DNA of 64,000 nt from an uncultured Clostridia bacterium (GCA_947585865.1 CANPXH010000002.1:114975-178974); one strand, 5' to 3'; positions 1 through 8,612 are shown, counted from the first letter of the stretch. The notes: a model not told the origin generated them from the letters alone. A program made the numbers and translations.

Positions 1-119
1 AAATGGGCATAAGGGCAGATAAAGAAATGATGATGGAAACTCTCCATGACAGTCTTGAAAAAATGGTGGTCATACCTCCTGAGGACAGTGTATATTATAT
101 TCCTGAAATATCTGAATAG
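1..119 (+). CDS. C-terminal fragment of an unidentified protein
   Basis: An open frame enters from the left edge and ends at the TAG at 117-119. The visible tail is about 38 residues and ends in VYYIPEISE. I do not recognise a family from so short a tail. It lies 28 bases before the VanW-family gene on the same strand, so the two may be co-transcribed. Confidence 0.5.
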   Translation, partial: MGIRADKEMMMETLHDSLEKMVVIPPEDSVYYIPEISE

Positions 120-147
120 CGTATATTTATAATAGGCCGGGGTTTGT

Positions 148-1581
148 ATGGATAACAAAAAAGTCAGAAGGAAAAAGAAAAAAAACAATAGTGTATATAT
201 GACAGCGGCCTTGGCAGCGGCCTTTGTCGTGCTTGCCGTCGTGCTGATAATGGCAAGACGGCCGGTTATGAGTATGTATTATCAGTGGAAGCTGGATCGG
301 CCCATAGAAGAGAAGACACCCGTTATGGACAAAAATATGCTTATAGACGGGCGGTCCGTGGCAGGCATGACAAGAGAAGAGGCCTTGGATCTTATCAATT
401 CCCAGGTGGATTCAAATACAGAAGGCAATATAGTTAAGATCACAAGCAGCGACAAGAAGCATACCTATGAGTATACGTTTCAGGACTTTGACGTTAAATT
501 CGATATAGAAGGCGCCGTAGACAGAGCGCTGGATTTTGGCAAAAACAGTAAAAAAGAAAGCTGGTGGCGGGAGTTCAAGGCTCTTGAAGGCGGCAATGTA
601 AATATGGCGATCATGAGCTACAGCAGACCTAAGATAACTTCATTTGTAAATGCCATTGCTTCAGAAATAAATGTAGAGGCAAAAAATGCCGGACTTGTCA
701 GGCAAAACGGTGTATTTACCGTTACAAAGTCCGCAACGGGCTATGCCATAGACAAGGATAAGCTGCTAAGCGATGTTATATCTCTTGTGGAGAACAGGGA
801 ATTCGGCAAGGAGATAAGCTTTGATATAAAGGTCACCGAGCCTAAATATACGGACAAAGATTTTGAAGGCTTTACAGGACTTATAGGCACATATGCAAGC
901 CCTTATACAGGCGGCGATGACGCCAGGATACAAAATCTTAAAAACGGCTGCGCCAAAATAAACGGCGTAATAGTATATCCCAACGAGATATTTTCAACCA
1001 ACGACCATTTCAATCCCTGCACGGAGGCAAACGGCTGGGCAAGTGCGGGCACTATTGTAAACGGCAAAATAGAAGACAGCGTAGGCGGAGGTATGTGTCA
1101 GGTATCGAGCGCACTTTATATGGCGCTTTTGAACGCAGAGGTCGAGATAACAGAAAGGCACAATCATTCCATGAAGGTAGGCTATGCCAACTATGGCTTT
1201 GACGCTACTCTTGCAGGAGATTATAAAGATCTTAAATTTAAAAACGATACGGGCTGCGCCATATATATGGAGGCATATACCACAGGCTCCAATGTGGTCG
1301 TAAACATTTACGGCAAGGAGATACATCCGGCAGGGCGTACCCTTAAGTTTGAAAATAAATTCATAGAATCAAAGGATCCGCCGGATCCCATTGAAAAATA
1401 TGACGACACCCTTCCCGAAGGCACCAATAAAATAGACACAACGGCTATGAAGGGAGTCACATATGAGCTTTACAAGAATGTCTATGAGAACGGCGTATTA
1501 AAGGAGACGGTCAAGGTGAATACAAGCGTATATTCACCAAGACGTCAGGTAACACTGATAGGAACTAAAAAGCCCGAATAA
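148..1581 (+). CDS. VanW family protein with membrane anchor and C-terminal G5-like region
   Basis: This is an envelope protein of the VanW/YoaR type, 477 residues. A basic N-terminus (residues 1-14) and a hydrophobic segment (about 17-37) form an uncleaved signal anchor, placing the rest outside the cell. Residues about 80-240 look like the putative peptidoglycan-binding domain (PG_binding_4) that usually precedes VanW. The VanW core follows, with GGGMCQVSSALY near residue 313 and a HNHSMKVGYA segment. The last 70 residues resemble a G5-like beta domain. The molecular role of VanW domains is not settled; the link to glycopeptide resistance is historical and does not imply resistance here. 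It is directly upstream of yerC and pcrA on the same strand. Confidence 0.85.
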   Translation: MDNKKVRRKKKKNNSVYMTAALAAAFVVLAVVLIMARRPVMSMYYQWKLDRPIEEKTPVMDKNMLIDGRSVAGMTREEALDLINSQVDSNTEGNIVKITSSDKKHTYEYTFQDFDVKFDIEGAVDRALDFGKNSKKESWWREFKALEGGNVNMAIMSYSRPKITSFVNAIASEINVEAKNAGLVRQNGVFTVTKSATGYAIDKDKLLSDVISLVENREFGKEISFDIKVTEPKYTDKDFEGFTGLIGTYASPYTGGDDARIQNLKNGCAKINGVIVYPNEIFSTNDHFNPCTEANGWASAGTIVNGKIEDSVGGGMCQVSSALYMALLNAEVEITERHNHSMKVGYANYGFDATLAGDYKDLKFKNDTGCAIYMEAYTTGSNVVVNIYGKEIHPAGRTLKFENKFIESKDPPDPIEKYDDTLPEGTNKIDTTAMKGVTYELYKNVYENGVLKETVKVNTSVYSPRRQVTLIGTKKPE

Positions 1582-1604
1582 AGGACTTGGAGAAGAGGGA
1601 ACTT

Positions 1605-1898
1605 ATGATAGACAAGATAAAGAACTATGATGCTATAAAATGCCTTTTTGAGGCGATACTGGAGCTGGAGACTCTTGAGGACTGCTGCCGCTTTTTTGAA
1701 GACGTATGCACCGTAAAGGAGATGCAGGCCATAGCCCAAAGGCTGGAGGTCGCCAAGATGCTTAAGGCAGGAGAGACCTATACGGAAATAGTAAAGACCA
1801 CAGGCGCATCTACCGCCACGATAAGCAGGGTGAACCGCTGCCTTAATTACGGTGACGGAGGATATAATCTTGTACTTAAGAGATTGGAGAGCAAATAA
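1605..1898 (+). CDS. YerC/YecD family TrpR-like DNA-binding protein
   Basis: This small protein (97 residues) belongs to the YerC/YecD family with a Trp-repressor-type helix-turn-helix. The characteristic stretch runs from VKEMQAIAQRLEVAKML into TYTEIVKTTGASTATISRVNRCL, the recognition helix. I start it at ATG 1605 because a purine-rich AAGAGGGA sits at 1592-1599; an upstream in-frame TTG at 1587 is less convincing. The stop is 1 base before the pcrA start, so the two are translationally coupled. The same order (yerC next to pcrA) is familiar in Firmicutes. Its operator and effector are not shown by the sequence. Confidence 0.9.
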   Translation: MIDKIKNYDAIKCLFEAILELETLEDCCRFFEDVCTVKEMQAIAQRLEVAKMLKAGETYTEIVKTTGASTATISRVNRCLNYGDGGYNLVLKRLESK

Positions 1899-1899
1899 A

Positions 1900-4110
1900 A
1901 TGACAGAGCTGAAATTAAGCGCACTTAATGAAATGCAAAGAAAAGGGGTCCTTAAAACAGAAGGGCCGCTTTTATTGTTGGCGGGAGCAGGCTCAGGCAA
2001 AACCAGGGTGCTGACTCACAGGATAGCCTACCTCATAGAAAAGGGAGTCGATCCATGGAACATACTTGCCATCACATTTACAAACAAGGCGGCAAGAGAG
2101 ATGAAGGAAAGAGTTGCCGCCATAACTCCCAGAGGCAGCGAGGTATGGGTAAGCACCTTCCACTCCACCTGCGTAAGGATACTGAGAAGAGAGATCGACA
2201 AGATAGGCAGAAGCAATCAGTTTACAATATATGACGGAGATGACAGCGAAAGGCTCATAAGGGATATATTAAAGGAAAACAATATAAGCGATAAAATGTA
2301 TCCGCCTAAATATATAATGGCTGTCATAAGCTCAAACAAGGATAAGATGATAGAGCCTGAAGTATTTTTTTCCGCTGCGGAAAAGGATTTCAGGATGAGG
2401 AAAATAGCCGAGATATACAGTATGTATCAAAAAAGGCTTGAAGAGAACAATGCCCTTGATTTTGACGATCTTATTTTTGTGTGCGTAAAGCTGTTTAAGG
2501 AAAGGGCAGATATACTGGATAAGTACCGGGAGCGTTTCAGATACATAATGGTAGACGAATACCAGGATACGAACGGCTCACAGTACGAGCTTGTGAGATT
2601 GCTTGCGGATAAATACAAGAACATATGTGTAGTCGGCGATGACGATCAGAGCATATACGGCTGGAGAGGCGCAGATATAAGGAACATACTTAATTTTAAG
2701 AAGGACTATGAAGATGCTGTGGTATACAAGCTGGAGCAAAACTACCGCTCCACACAGTATATACTCGATGCCGCCAATGCCGTAATAAAAAACAACAGGC
2801 ATGAGGAACTGAAGAGCCTTTGGACAGATACGGAAAACGGAAGCAGGATAACACTATACAGAGCGGCAGACGACCGCTCCGAGGCGGAATATATATGCTC
2901 CGAAATAGACAGAGAGGCCATGGCAGGCAGAGAGTACAAGGACTTTGCCATACTTTACAGAAACAATGCACTTTCCAGAGTGATAGAGGAAAGATTGATA
3001 AAGGCAGGTATACCGTACAGGCTCTTTGGCGGCACACGCTTTTACGACCGTAAGGAAATAAGGGATGTTATGGCGTATTTAAAGGCAATATACAATCCCA
3101 TGGACGATATTGCTTTCAAGAGGATAATAAATGTGCCCAAAAGAGGTATAGGCGATACCACCGTGGGCAGGGTGAACGAATATGCTCTTGACAGGAATAT
3201 ATCCTTCTATGCCGCTCTTTGCCAATGCGAGGATATAGACACAATATCTGCCGCCGCCGTTAAAAAGCTGAGACTTTTTACGGATATGATAAATGAGCTT
3301 AAAGAGGCTTCCGAAGAATATCCCGTAGCCTCTTTTATAGAAAAGCTTATTGAAGATACGGGCTACAGGCAGGAGCTTGAAGGGGAAAACACAGACGTTT
3401 CAAGGAGCAGGATAGAGAACATAGAGGAGCTTATAAACAAGGCGGTGGAGTTTGAGAAGGGTGCAGAAGAGGACAAGAGCCTTGCAGCCTTTTTGGAGGA
3501 GGTCGCTCTTGTGGCGGATGTAGATGCCTTTACGGAGGATGACGATACTGTGGTGCTCATGACTATACATTCGGCAAAGGGACTGGAGTTTGACACAGTG
3601 TTCATAGCAGGCTTTGAGGAAAACATATTCCCAAGCTATATGTCTCTTACAAACGGAGATCCAAACGCCCTTGAAGAAGAAAGGCGTCTTTGCTACGTAG
3701 GTATTACAAGGGCTAAGAGAAAGCTTTATATGACATCGGCGGCAAGCCGTTTGCAGCACGGCAATTTTGTATCGAATGAGGTGTCACGCTTTGCCAAGGA
3801 GATACCTTCGGAGCTTGTGGAATCAAAACAGCAGGGCATAAAAGCATACAGGGAAGAAAACACTTTTACACCTAAGTTCAAAAATCCGTCAAGCAACAGC
3901 AAACGCCCTGTAAATACATATAAAATGCCTGCGCCCTCAGACTATGTTCCGGACTTTGAGGCGGGAGACAAGGTAAGACACATTAAATTCGGCATAGGCA
4001 CAGTGACAGGCATAGAGCCGGCAGGTGCGGATTATGAGGTAAGCGTCAATTTTGAAAACGTTGGTGCAAAAAAGCTAATGGCTAAGCTTGCAAGACTAAA
4101 AAAACTTTAG
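1900..4110 (+). CDS. pcrA: ATP-dependent DNA helicase PcrA (UvrD/Rep superfamily 1)
   Basis: A 3'-5' SF1A helicase of 736 residues, the usual PcrA length. Visible motifs, with approximate residues: Walker A AGAGSGKT (28), Ia TFTNKAAREMKER, motif II DEYQDTN (219), motif III GDDDQSIYGWRGA (247), motif IV LEQNYRST (277), motif V IHSAKGLEFD (555) and motif VI YVGITRAKR (597). The C-terminal 50 residues (GDKVRHIKFGIGTV onward) form the Tudor-like tail that in PcrA contacts RNA polymerase. It acts in DNA repair and in removing proteins or RNA from DNA. I use ATG 1900, not the GTG at 1852, because the latter lies inside yerC; spacing to the yerC stop is 1 base. Confidence 0.97.
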   Translation: MTELKLSALNEMQRKGVLKTEGPLLLLAGAGSGKTRVLTHRIAYLIEKGVDPWNILAITFTNKAAREMKERVAAITPRGSEVWVSTFHSTCVRILRREIDKIGRSNQFTIYDGDDSERLIRDILKENNISDKMYPPKYIMAVISSNKDKMIEPEVFFSAAEKDFRMRKIAEIYSMYQKRLEENNALDFDDLIFVCVKLFKERADILDKYRERFRYIMVDEYQDTNGSQYELVRLLADKYKNICVVGDDDQSIYGWRGADIRNILNFKKDYEDAVVYKLEQNYRSTQYILDAANAVIKNNRHEELKSLWTDTENGSRITLYRAADDRSEAEYICSEIDREAMAGREYKDFAILYRNNALSRVIEERLIKAGIPYRLFGGTRFYDRKEIRDVMAYLKAIYNPMDDIAFKRIINVPKRGIGDTTVGRVNEYALDRNISFYAALCQCEDIDTISAAAVKKLRLFTDMINELKEASEEYPVASFIEKLIEDTGYRQELEGENTDVSRSRIENIEELINKAVEFEKGAEEDKSLAAFLEEVALVADVDAFTEDDDTVVLMTIHSAKGLEFDTVFIAGFEENIFPSYMSLTNGDPNALEEERRLCYVGITRAKRKLYMTSAASRLQHGNFVSNEVSRFAKEIPSELVESKQQGIKAYREENTFTPKFKNPSSNSKRPVNTYKMPAPSDYVPDFEAGDKVRHIKFGIGTVTGIEPAGADYEVSVNFENVGAKKLMAKLARLKKL

Positions 4111-4171
4111 CATTTTCAATAAAAAAAAGAATAAAATTTACCAAAATTTGTGAAAAGATCCAAAATTCCTC

Positions 4172-4200
4172 TTTACAAATAATTGAAAATTGTGTATAAT
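4172..4200 (+). promoter_or_regulatory. Promoter of the aquaporin gene
   Basis: TTTACA at 4172-4177 and a perfect TATAAT at 4195-4200 are separated by 17 bases, 44 bases before the aquaporin start codon. AGGAGGAA at 4231-4238 is the ribosome binding site. Confidence 0.85.
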
Positions 4201-4243
4201 ATAAAAAGGTCGTAATTTTTTTATAAGGATAGGAGGAATTTAT

Positions 4244-4933
4244 ATGACTAAAAAATGTATTGCCGAATTTATAGGCACTATGGTGCTTGTAATATGCGGC
4301 TGCGGTATTGCGATGGTCACTACCAATTCGGAAGCTACCGCTGCATTAGGCGTGACAGGCGGAAACGGCGTTGCCATAGCTTTGGCATTCGGTCTTTCCA
4401 TCGTTGCCATGGCGTATTCCGTAGGCAATGTTTCAGGCTGCCATGTCAATCCTGCAGTCTCTGTTGCTATGCTCATCAATAAGAAGCTTACGGTTCCCGA
4501 ATTTGTAGGCTATGTTGTAAGTCAGGTTTTGGGAGCTATAGTGGGCGCTCTCATTCTCTTCGGTATTTTTGGCGGAGATATGGGCTTAGGCACTAACATT
4601 GCTTCATCTGTAGGTCAGGGATTTGCGGCTGAGGTAGTGCTTACATTCATTTTTGTATTTGCTATATGCGGCGTTACAAGTAAGGAAAGCTTCGGCTCAG
4701 TTGCAGGTATCGTAATAGGTCTTACGCTTGTGCTTGTTCACTTGCTCGGCCTTCCCGTTACGGGCACATCCGTAAATCCTGCCAGAAGCTTCGGCCCTGC
4801 GCTTGTAGCTATGCTCACAGGTGCAACAGGCGGTGCGGATGCTTTTGCACAGGTATGGGTTTACATACTTGCTCCGCTTATCGGCGGCGCTCTTGCGGCT
4901 ATCGTATATACTTTTATGACTAAGGAAGATTAA
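4244..4933 (+). CDS. aqpZ: Aquaporin, MIP family (AqpZ-like)
   Basis: A 229-residue channel of the major intrinsic protein family. Two half-repeats each carry an NPA signature: HVNPAVS near residue 67 and SVNPARSFGPALV near residue 183. The conserved arginine after the second NPA belongs to the selectivity filter. Six hydrophobic spans are visible. The short loops and the SVNPARSFGP form favour a water channel (AqpZ) over a glycerol facilitator, which typically carries a D after NPAR and is longer. It is monocistronic, with its own strong promoter and a terminator at 4974-4999. Confidence 0.92.
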   Translation: MTKKCIAEFIGTMVLVICGCGIAMVTTNSEATAALGVTGGNGVAIALAFGLSIVAMAYSVGNVSGCHVNPAVSVAMLINKKLTVPEFVGYVVSQVLGAIVGALILFGIFGGDMGLGTNIASSVGQGFAAEVVLTFIFVFAICGVTSKESFGSVAGIVIGLTLVLVHLLGLPVTGTSVNPARSFGPALVAMLTGATGGADAFAQVWVYILAPLIGGALAAIVYTFMTKED

Positions 4934-4973
4934 ATTTTATATATTTTTAAAGAGAAGATAACATATAAAATTC

Positions 4974-4999
4974 GGGCTGTCGCTTGACAGCCCTTTTTC
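4974..4999 (+). terminator. Rho-independent terminator after aquaporin
   Basis: GGGCTGTC (4974-4981) and GACAGCCC (4986-4993) form an 8-bp stem with a 4-base loop, followed by a T run from 4994. Confidence 0.9.
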
Positions 5000-5041
5000 T
5001 TTTGGCTATAATCAATAAAAAACTTACGGGAGAATTATATT

Positions 5042-5536
5042 ATGAGCAACATAATCTTGATAGGTATGCCGGGAGCAGGCAAAAGCACTATAGGAGTAGT
5101 CCTTGCCAAGGTCATGGGATACAGATTTACGGACAGCGATATTATAATACAGGAAAAGACAGGCAGGCTTTTGCATGAAATAATAGAAGAAGAGGGTATC
5201 GAGGGCTTTAACGCCATAGAAAACAAAATAAACTCGGAAATATGTACGGACAAAGCGGTCATAGCCACAGGAGGCAGTGCGGTATACGGCGGAGAGGCCA
5301 TGGAACACTTTAGGAGCATAGGCACCGTGGTGTATCTTAAGCTGGGATATAAGGATATTGTAAGCCGCCTTGGGGATATTAACGAAAGAGGCGTTGTTAT
5401 AAAGGAGGGGCAGACGCTTATGGATCTTTATAACGAAAGGATACCGCTCTATGAAAAGTATGCCATGCTCACGATCGATTGCACAGACAGAGAAATAAGA
5501 GATATAGTAAAGGAGATAAAGGCAAGATTAAAGTAA
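5042..5536 (+). CDS. Shikimate kinase-like P-loop kinase (divergent)
   Basis: A 164-residue P-loop kinase with GMPGAGKST at residues 8-16 and a TDSDIIIQ segment like the shikimate kinase D-x-D region. The C-terminal LYNERIPLYEKYA matches the conserved arginine segment. Two diagnostic positions differ from textbook AroK. The FRxxE shikimate-binding motif reads FNAIE, so the arginine is gone, and the GGG loop reads ATGGSAVY. Close relatives in Clostridia are routinely annotated as shikimate kinase, but the changes make the substrate uncertain. Aromatic amino acid genes (trpD, tyrA, aroA) lie within 5 kb, though none is in the same transcription unit. The start ATG follows a GGGAGAA site. Confidence 0.7.
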   Translation: MSNIILIGMPGAGKSTIGVVLAKVMGYRFTDSDIIIQEKTGRLLHEIIEEEGIEGFNAIENKINSEICTDKAVIATGGSAVYGGEAMEHFRSIGTVVYLKLGYKDIVSRLGDINERGVVIKEGQTLMDLYNERIPLYEKYAMLTIDCTDREIRDIVKEIKARLK

Positions 5537-5537
5537 A

Positions 5538-5558
5538 ACCAACGCTTATTGCGTTGGT
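5538..5558 (+). repeat. Left flanking hairpin of structured element copy 1
   Basis: ACCAACGC / GCGTTGGT (5538-5545 / 5551-5558) with loop TTATT, directly after the kinase stop. The same stem recurs at 5803-5823 with the loop in reverse-complement form (AATAA), so the pair brackets the element at 5559-5800. No T run follows this copy. Confidence 0.8.
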
Positions 5559-5626
5559 CTAAGACTGTCAAAAAACAATATTTTGAGAGTAAATATGAAA
5601 TAAAATAAAGAACAGCTTGAAAAAAA

Positions 5627-5796
5627 GCGTCGCAGACTTTAATCCGCAGGAGGAATTCACTTCCTCCGAGGACAGGAACTTTTCTGTAATTTAGGCACTT
5701 GTGCCTAAATTGCGGAAAACACGGCTGGTTCCTACCTTAGCAAAACTGAAAGAAATGCAAGCATTTCTTTCAAGCGTGTCGATTTTATCGACACGC
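5627..5796 (+). ncRNA. Structured repeat element, copy 1 (candidate RNA)
   Basis: This stretch of about 170 nt recurs at 32211-32380. Stems seen: GGAGGAA/TTCCTCC (5649-5655/5661-5667); AGGAAC/GGTTCCT (5674-5679/5727-5733); an 18-bp hairpin (5681-5698/5701-5718); TGAAAGAAATGC with its complement (5747-5758/5761-5772); and a 10-bp terminal stem (5774-5783/5787-5796). Shared unpaired-looking strings include CACGGCTGG and CAGACTTTAATCCGCAGG. The 18-bp hairpin is almost completely different in the two copies yet fully paired in both, which argues for selection on structure. I do not recognise a known riboswitch or ribozyme. The strand is assigned by analogy and is uncertain. No protein gene fits here. 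Confidence 0.6.
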
Positions 5797-5800
5797 TGTA

Positions 5801-5827
5801 AGACCAACGCAATAAGCGTTGGTCTTT
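5801..5827. terminator. Right flanking hairpin / possible bidirectional terminator between structured element and carD
   Basis: AAGACCAACGC and GCGTTGGTCTT (5800-5810 / 5816-5826) with loop AATAA. A TTT follows on the + strand and an AA precedes it. It sits between convergent genes and mirrors the hairpin at 5538-5558. Confidence 0.5.
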
Positions 5828-5857
5828 GATCGATATTTGTTATTTTCGCTTTTAGTT

Positions 5858-6337
5858 TTATAATGAAACAGCTACGCCGTTCATGAGAAACTCTTCCGCA
5901 CCGGGCTTGTCAACATTTTGTGATAATATTATCTCGCTTAATATTATCTGCTTTGCCGTACCCATAAGTTTCTTTTCAACACTGGAAAGACTTTTGTTTC
6001 TTTCTCTCAGAATAAGTGTTTTGAAAACCTCTGTTATTTTAAACAAGTCACCTGTCTTGAGCTTTTCCATATTGTCCTTATATCTGATATTCCAATTATC
6101 TGACATTTCGATGGGCTTTGCTTCGTTTACGATGCTGCGTACCTCATCGGCTGCGCATATGGCTCTGAGACCGCCCTTCTCGGCTTTATCTCTGGAGACC
6201 ATGATCTTGAGATTTCCTACTGATATGTTCAGCACATAGTAGGTAAGATTTTTACCGTCAATAACCCTATCCTCTATACTTTCTATTACCCCCGCTCCGT
6301 ACATAGGGTATACTACTCTGTCACCTACATTAAACAC
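5858..6337 (-). CDS. CarD family transcriptional regulator
   Basis: A CarD/CdnL-type protein of 159 residues. The N-terminal 60 residues (MFNVGDRVVYPMYGAGVI onward) are the RNA-polymerase-interacting Tudor-like domain shared with Mfd. The C-terminal helical half (WNIRYKDNMEKLKTGDLFKITEVFKTLILRE) is the DNA-binding part. In characterised systems CarD stabilises the open complex at promoters such as those of rRNA genes. The start is the GTG ending at 6337, 6 bases after an AGGAGGA site on the minus strand. A lone transcription unit, convergent with the structured element region. Confidence 0.93.
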   Translation of the reverse strand: MFNVGDRVVYPMYGAGVIESIEDRVIDGKNLTYYVLNISVGNLKIMVSRDKAEKGGLRAICAADEVRSIVNEAKPIEMSDNWNIRYKDNMEKLKTGDLFKITEVFKTLILRERNKSLSSVEKKLMGTAKQIILSEIILSQNVDKPGAEEFLMNGVAVSL

Positions 6338-6506
6338 ATTGATCCTCCTTTCTGTCTTGATTTAGTTATCGTCGGTTGCAAATTTTTCCCTATGTTATAA
6401 ATATAACAAATTCGGAAAAATTTTGTTATGCCATTTATTCACAATTATTATTTGACTTTTTTTAGTAAAATATACAATCAGTTTTTTTTGACTGGATATT
6501 TTAGAC

Positions 6507-6532
6507 AAAAAAAACCGCAGAAATTCTGCGGT
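6507..6532 (-). terminator. Terminator of trpD
   Basis: ACCGCAG (6514-6520) and CTGCGGT (6526-6532) form the stem. On the minus strand the hairpin is followed by eight U (A run at 6507-6514). It lies about 180 bases past the trpD stop. The intervening 6533-6715 carries no gene that I can support. Confidence 0.85.
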
Positions 6533-6715
6533 CTTGGTGATTTTTAAGCTGTTTGACCGATGGATATACCCTGTATATCGGGCTGTGTACCGGCTGTAAA
6601 GATGATGCTTTGTTCCTTTTGCGGCTGCTGCCGGTATAAAACGCTCTCGGTCGATATTCGGTTTTATGCTAAACTGTCGTACATTGTATAATGTGCGGAA
6701 AAGTACGGATATCGT

Positions 6716-7741
6716 TTACTGTCTGTTCGTAAACTCTACAAGAGCATTGAGCACACCCATTGCCTTTCCGCTGTCTATAGACTGCTCGGCAAGCTTGATA
6801 CCCTCAGCCATGCTTTTGGCTATGCCGGATACATATATGGCAGCTCCCGCATTCATAAGTACCACATCTCTCTTGGGACCTTTTGCCCCTGAAAGTATAT
6901 CTTTTACTATCACTGCGTTTTCTTCTCCCGTACCGCCCTTTATATCTTCCGCCGTTGCTGCGGCGATGCCGAAATCGGAAGGCAGAATATCGTATGTCGT
7001 TATGCTGTCGCCGTTTATTTCGGTAATATGAGTTTTGCCTGTATTGGTTATCTCATCTGTAGAACTGTTTCCGCAGGCTATTATGGCTCTTTCAACGCCC
7101 ATGCCGTGCATAGCTTTTGCCAAAGGCTCGGTAAGGCTGTCAGTAAATACGCCTATAACGGCGGCCTTGGCATTGCTTGGGTTTGAAACGGGGCCCAGTA
7201 TGTTGAACACAGTTCTTATGCCTATATCGGTTCTTGTCTTGCCCACGTTTTTCATAGCCTTATTGAATATGGGAGCAAACATAAATCCCATGCCCACTTC
7301 TTCTATACACTCCTGCACCTTGTCTGCATCAAGCATAATGTTGATACCCAGTGCCTCAAGCACATCTGCGGCTCCGCTCCTGCTGGATATGGCTCTGTTG
7401 CCATGCTTTGCAATAGGCACGCCTGCGCCTGCTGCCACAAGGGCGGATGTGGTGGATATATTAAAGGTGTTGGCGCCGTCGCCGCCTGTACCCACCAAAT
7501 CTATATAATCGATATTGGTCGCAGGCTTAACGTGTTTTGCTATCTCCTGCATCACTGTGGCAAATCCTACGATCTCATCGATAGTTTCGCCCTTTATCCT
7601 AAGTGCTGTGAGGAAACTGCCCATTTGTGCTTCCGTAGCCTCGCCGGCAAGCATAAGCTTCATAACATCCTTTGCTTCGTCAAGGGTAAGATCTTTTCCA
7701 TCCACAACCTTTTTGATAGCATCTTTCATGGAAATATTCAT
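6716..7741 (-). CDS. trpD: Anthranilate phosphoribosyltransferase
   Basis: A TrpD of 341 residues, transferring phosphoribose from PRPP to anthranilate in tryptophan synthesis. Visible motifs: the PRPP-binding GTGGDGANTFNIST, then KHGNRAISSRSGAADVLEALG, and the anthranilate-site helix region around FAPIFNKAMKNVGKTR. I start at ATG 7741 because AAGGA sits 8 bases upstream; in-frame ATGs at 7750 and 7762 have worse spacing. It stands alone, with its own promoter and terminator and no other trp genes in view, so tryptophan synthesis must be completed elsewhere. Confidence 0.93.
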   Translation of the reverse strand: MNISMKDAIKKVVDGKDLTLDEAKDVMKLMLAGEATEAQMGSFLTALRIKGETIDEIVGFATVMQEIAKHVKPATNIDYIDLVGTGGDGANTFNISTTSALVAAGAGVPIAKHGNRAISSRSGAADVLEALGINIMLDADKVQECIEEVGMGFMFAPIFNKAMKNVGKTRTDIGIRTVFNILGPVSNPSNAKAAVIGVFTDSLTEPLAKAMHGMGVERAIIACGNSSTDEITNTGKTHITEINGDSITTYDILPSDFGIAAATAEDIKGGTGEENAVIVKDILSGAKGPKRDVVLMNAGAAIYVSGIAKSMAEGIKLAEQSIDSGKAMGVLNALVEFTNRQ

Positions 7742-7773
7742 AGTACTCATCCTTTCATGCATAATTATTTATA

Positions 7774-7802
7774 ATGATACCACCATGGGATAAATATTGC
7801 AA
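7774..7802 (-). promoter_or_regulatory. Promoter of trpD
   Basis: On the minus strand TTGCAA (7797-7802) and TATCAT (7774-7779) are 17 bases apart, 33 bases before the trpD start. Confidence 0.6.
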
Positions 7803-7884
7803 CATATAATTTAATATTTTTATTCTAAACCTTTGTTTTTTTGAATAGAAATAATAAGGGTAACTTAAGAAAGGAGCAAAACAA

Positions 7885-8526
7885 ATGGAAAATATAAACA
7901 CTCAAAATAACGATGTGGTACTCAGCGGAAGGATAATATCGGATTTTCAATTCAGCCACAGTGCTCATGGAGAAGCCTTTTATACATTTATGCTGCAGTG
8001 CAGGAGATTGAGCTCCGCATATGATACGCTTCCCGTCACGGTATCGGAGAGACTTCTTATAAACAATGAGGCCAAAACAGGCGACAGGGCTGAAGTAAGA
8101 GGGCAGCTTCGTTCATATAACAGCTATTCCGACGGAAAGACTCATCTCATACTTACGGTGTTCGCAAAGGAAATAGAGATCGATCCAAAGCAAGACGCAG
8201 ATATAAATACTATTTATCTTAATGGATATATATGCAAGCCGACTGTATACAGAAAAACTCCCTTCGGCAGAGAGATAGCGGATATTCTTCTTGCCGTAAA
8301 CAGATTATATAACAAATCGGATTACATACCCGTGATATGCTGGGGAAGGAACGCAAAGTTTGCAAAAAGCTTTGAAGTAGGCGACAATGTGATCATAACG
8401 GGGCGTATACAATCACGAAATTATCAGAAAAAAATATCCGATGAGGAGGTCGTGGAAAAAACCGCATATGAGGTTTCGGTGTCAAAAATAGAAATTTTCA
8501 GCGATCCTATTGATGAAATTCAATAA
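7885..8526 (+). CDS. Single-stranded DNA-binding protein-like, two OB folds
   Basis: A 213-residue protein with two consecutive SSB-like OB-fold segments. The first (about 8-100: VVLSGRIISDFQFSHSAHGEAFYTFMLQCRRLS) is divergent. The second (about 110-205: IYLNGYICKPTVYRKTPFGREIADILLAVNR, then YIPVICWGRNAKFAKSFEVGDNVIITGRIQSRNYQ) is a clear SSB core. There is no acidic C-terminal tip like that of the housekeeping SSB, which suggests an accessory paralogue. A strong AAAGGAG site lies before ATG 7885. The gene stands alone. Confidence 0.8.
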   Translation: MENINTQNNDVVLSGRIISDFQFSHSAHGEAFYTFMLQCRRLSSAYDTLPVTVSERLLINNEAKTGDRAEVRGQLRSYNSYSDGKTHLILTVFAKEIEIDPKQDADINTIYLNGYICKPTVYRKTPFGREIADILLAVNRLYNKSDYIPVICWGRNAKFAKSFEVGDNVIITGRIQSRNYQKKISDEEVVEKTAYEVSVSKIEIFSDPIDEIQ

Positions 8527-8583
8527 AAAAAATCCTATTTATTTATTTTAATTGTTAAATTCTTACAGATACTGCGCAAAATG

Positions 8584-8612
8584 TTGACAAATATTAAAAA
8601 AGAGAGTATTAT
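8584..8612 (+). promoter_or_regulatory. Promoter of the DUF6465 gene
   Basis: TTGACA (8584-8589) and TATTAT (8607-8612) with a 17-base spacer. The transcript leader carries a small palindrome, TTACTTTTTAAAGTAA, at 8632-8647. Confidence 0.85.

Noticed and set aside
994..1326. Minus-strand open frame inside the VanW gene
   Set aside because: It has no ribosome binding site and no recognisable domain; it is a shadow of the strongly supported plus-strand gene. Many similar shadow frames on both strands were dropped for the same reason.
148..1581. Vancomycin resistance gene
   Set aside because: VanW-domain proteins are widespread in Clostridia outside van clusters, and no vanHAX-like genes are present.
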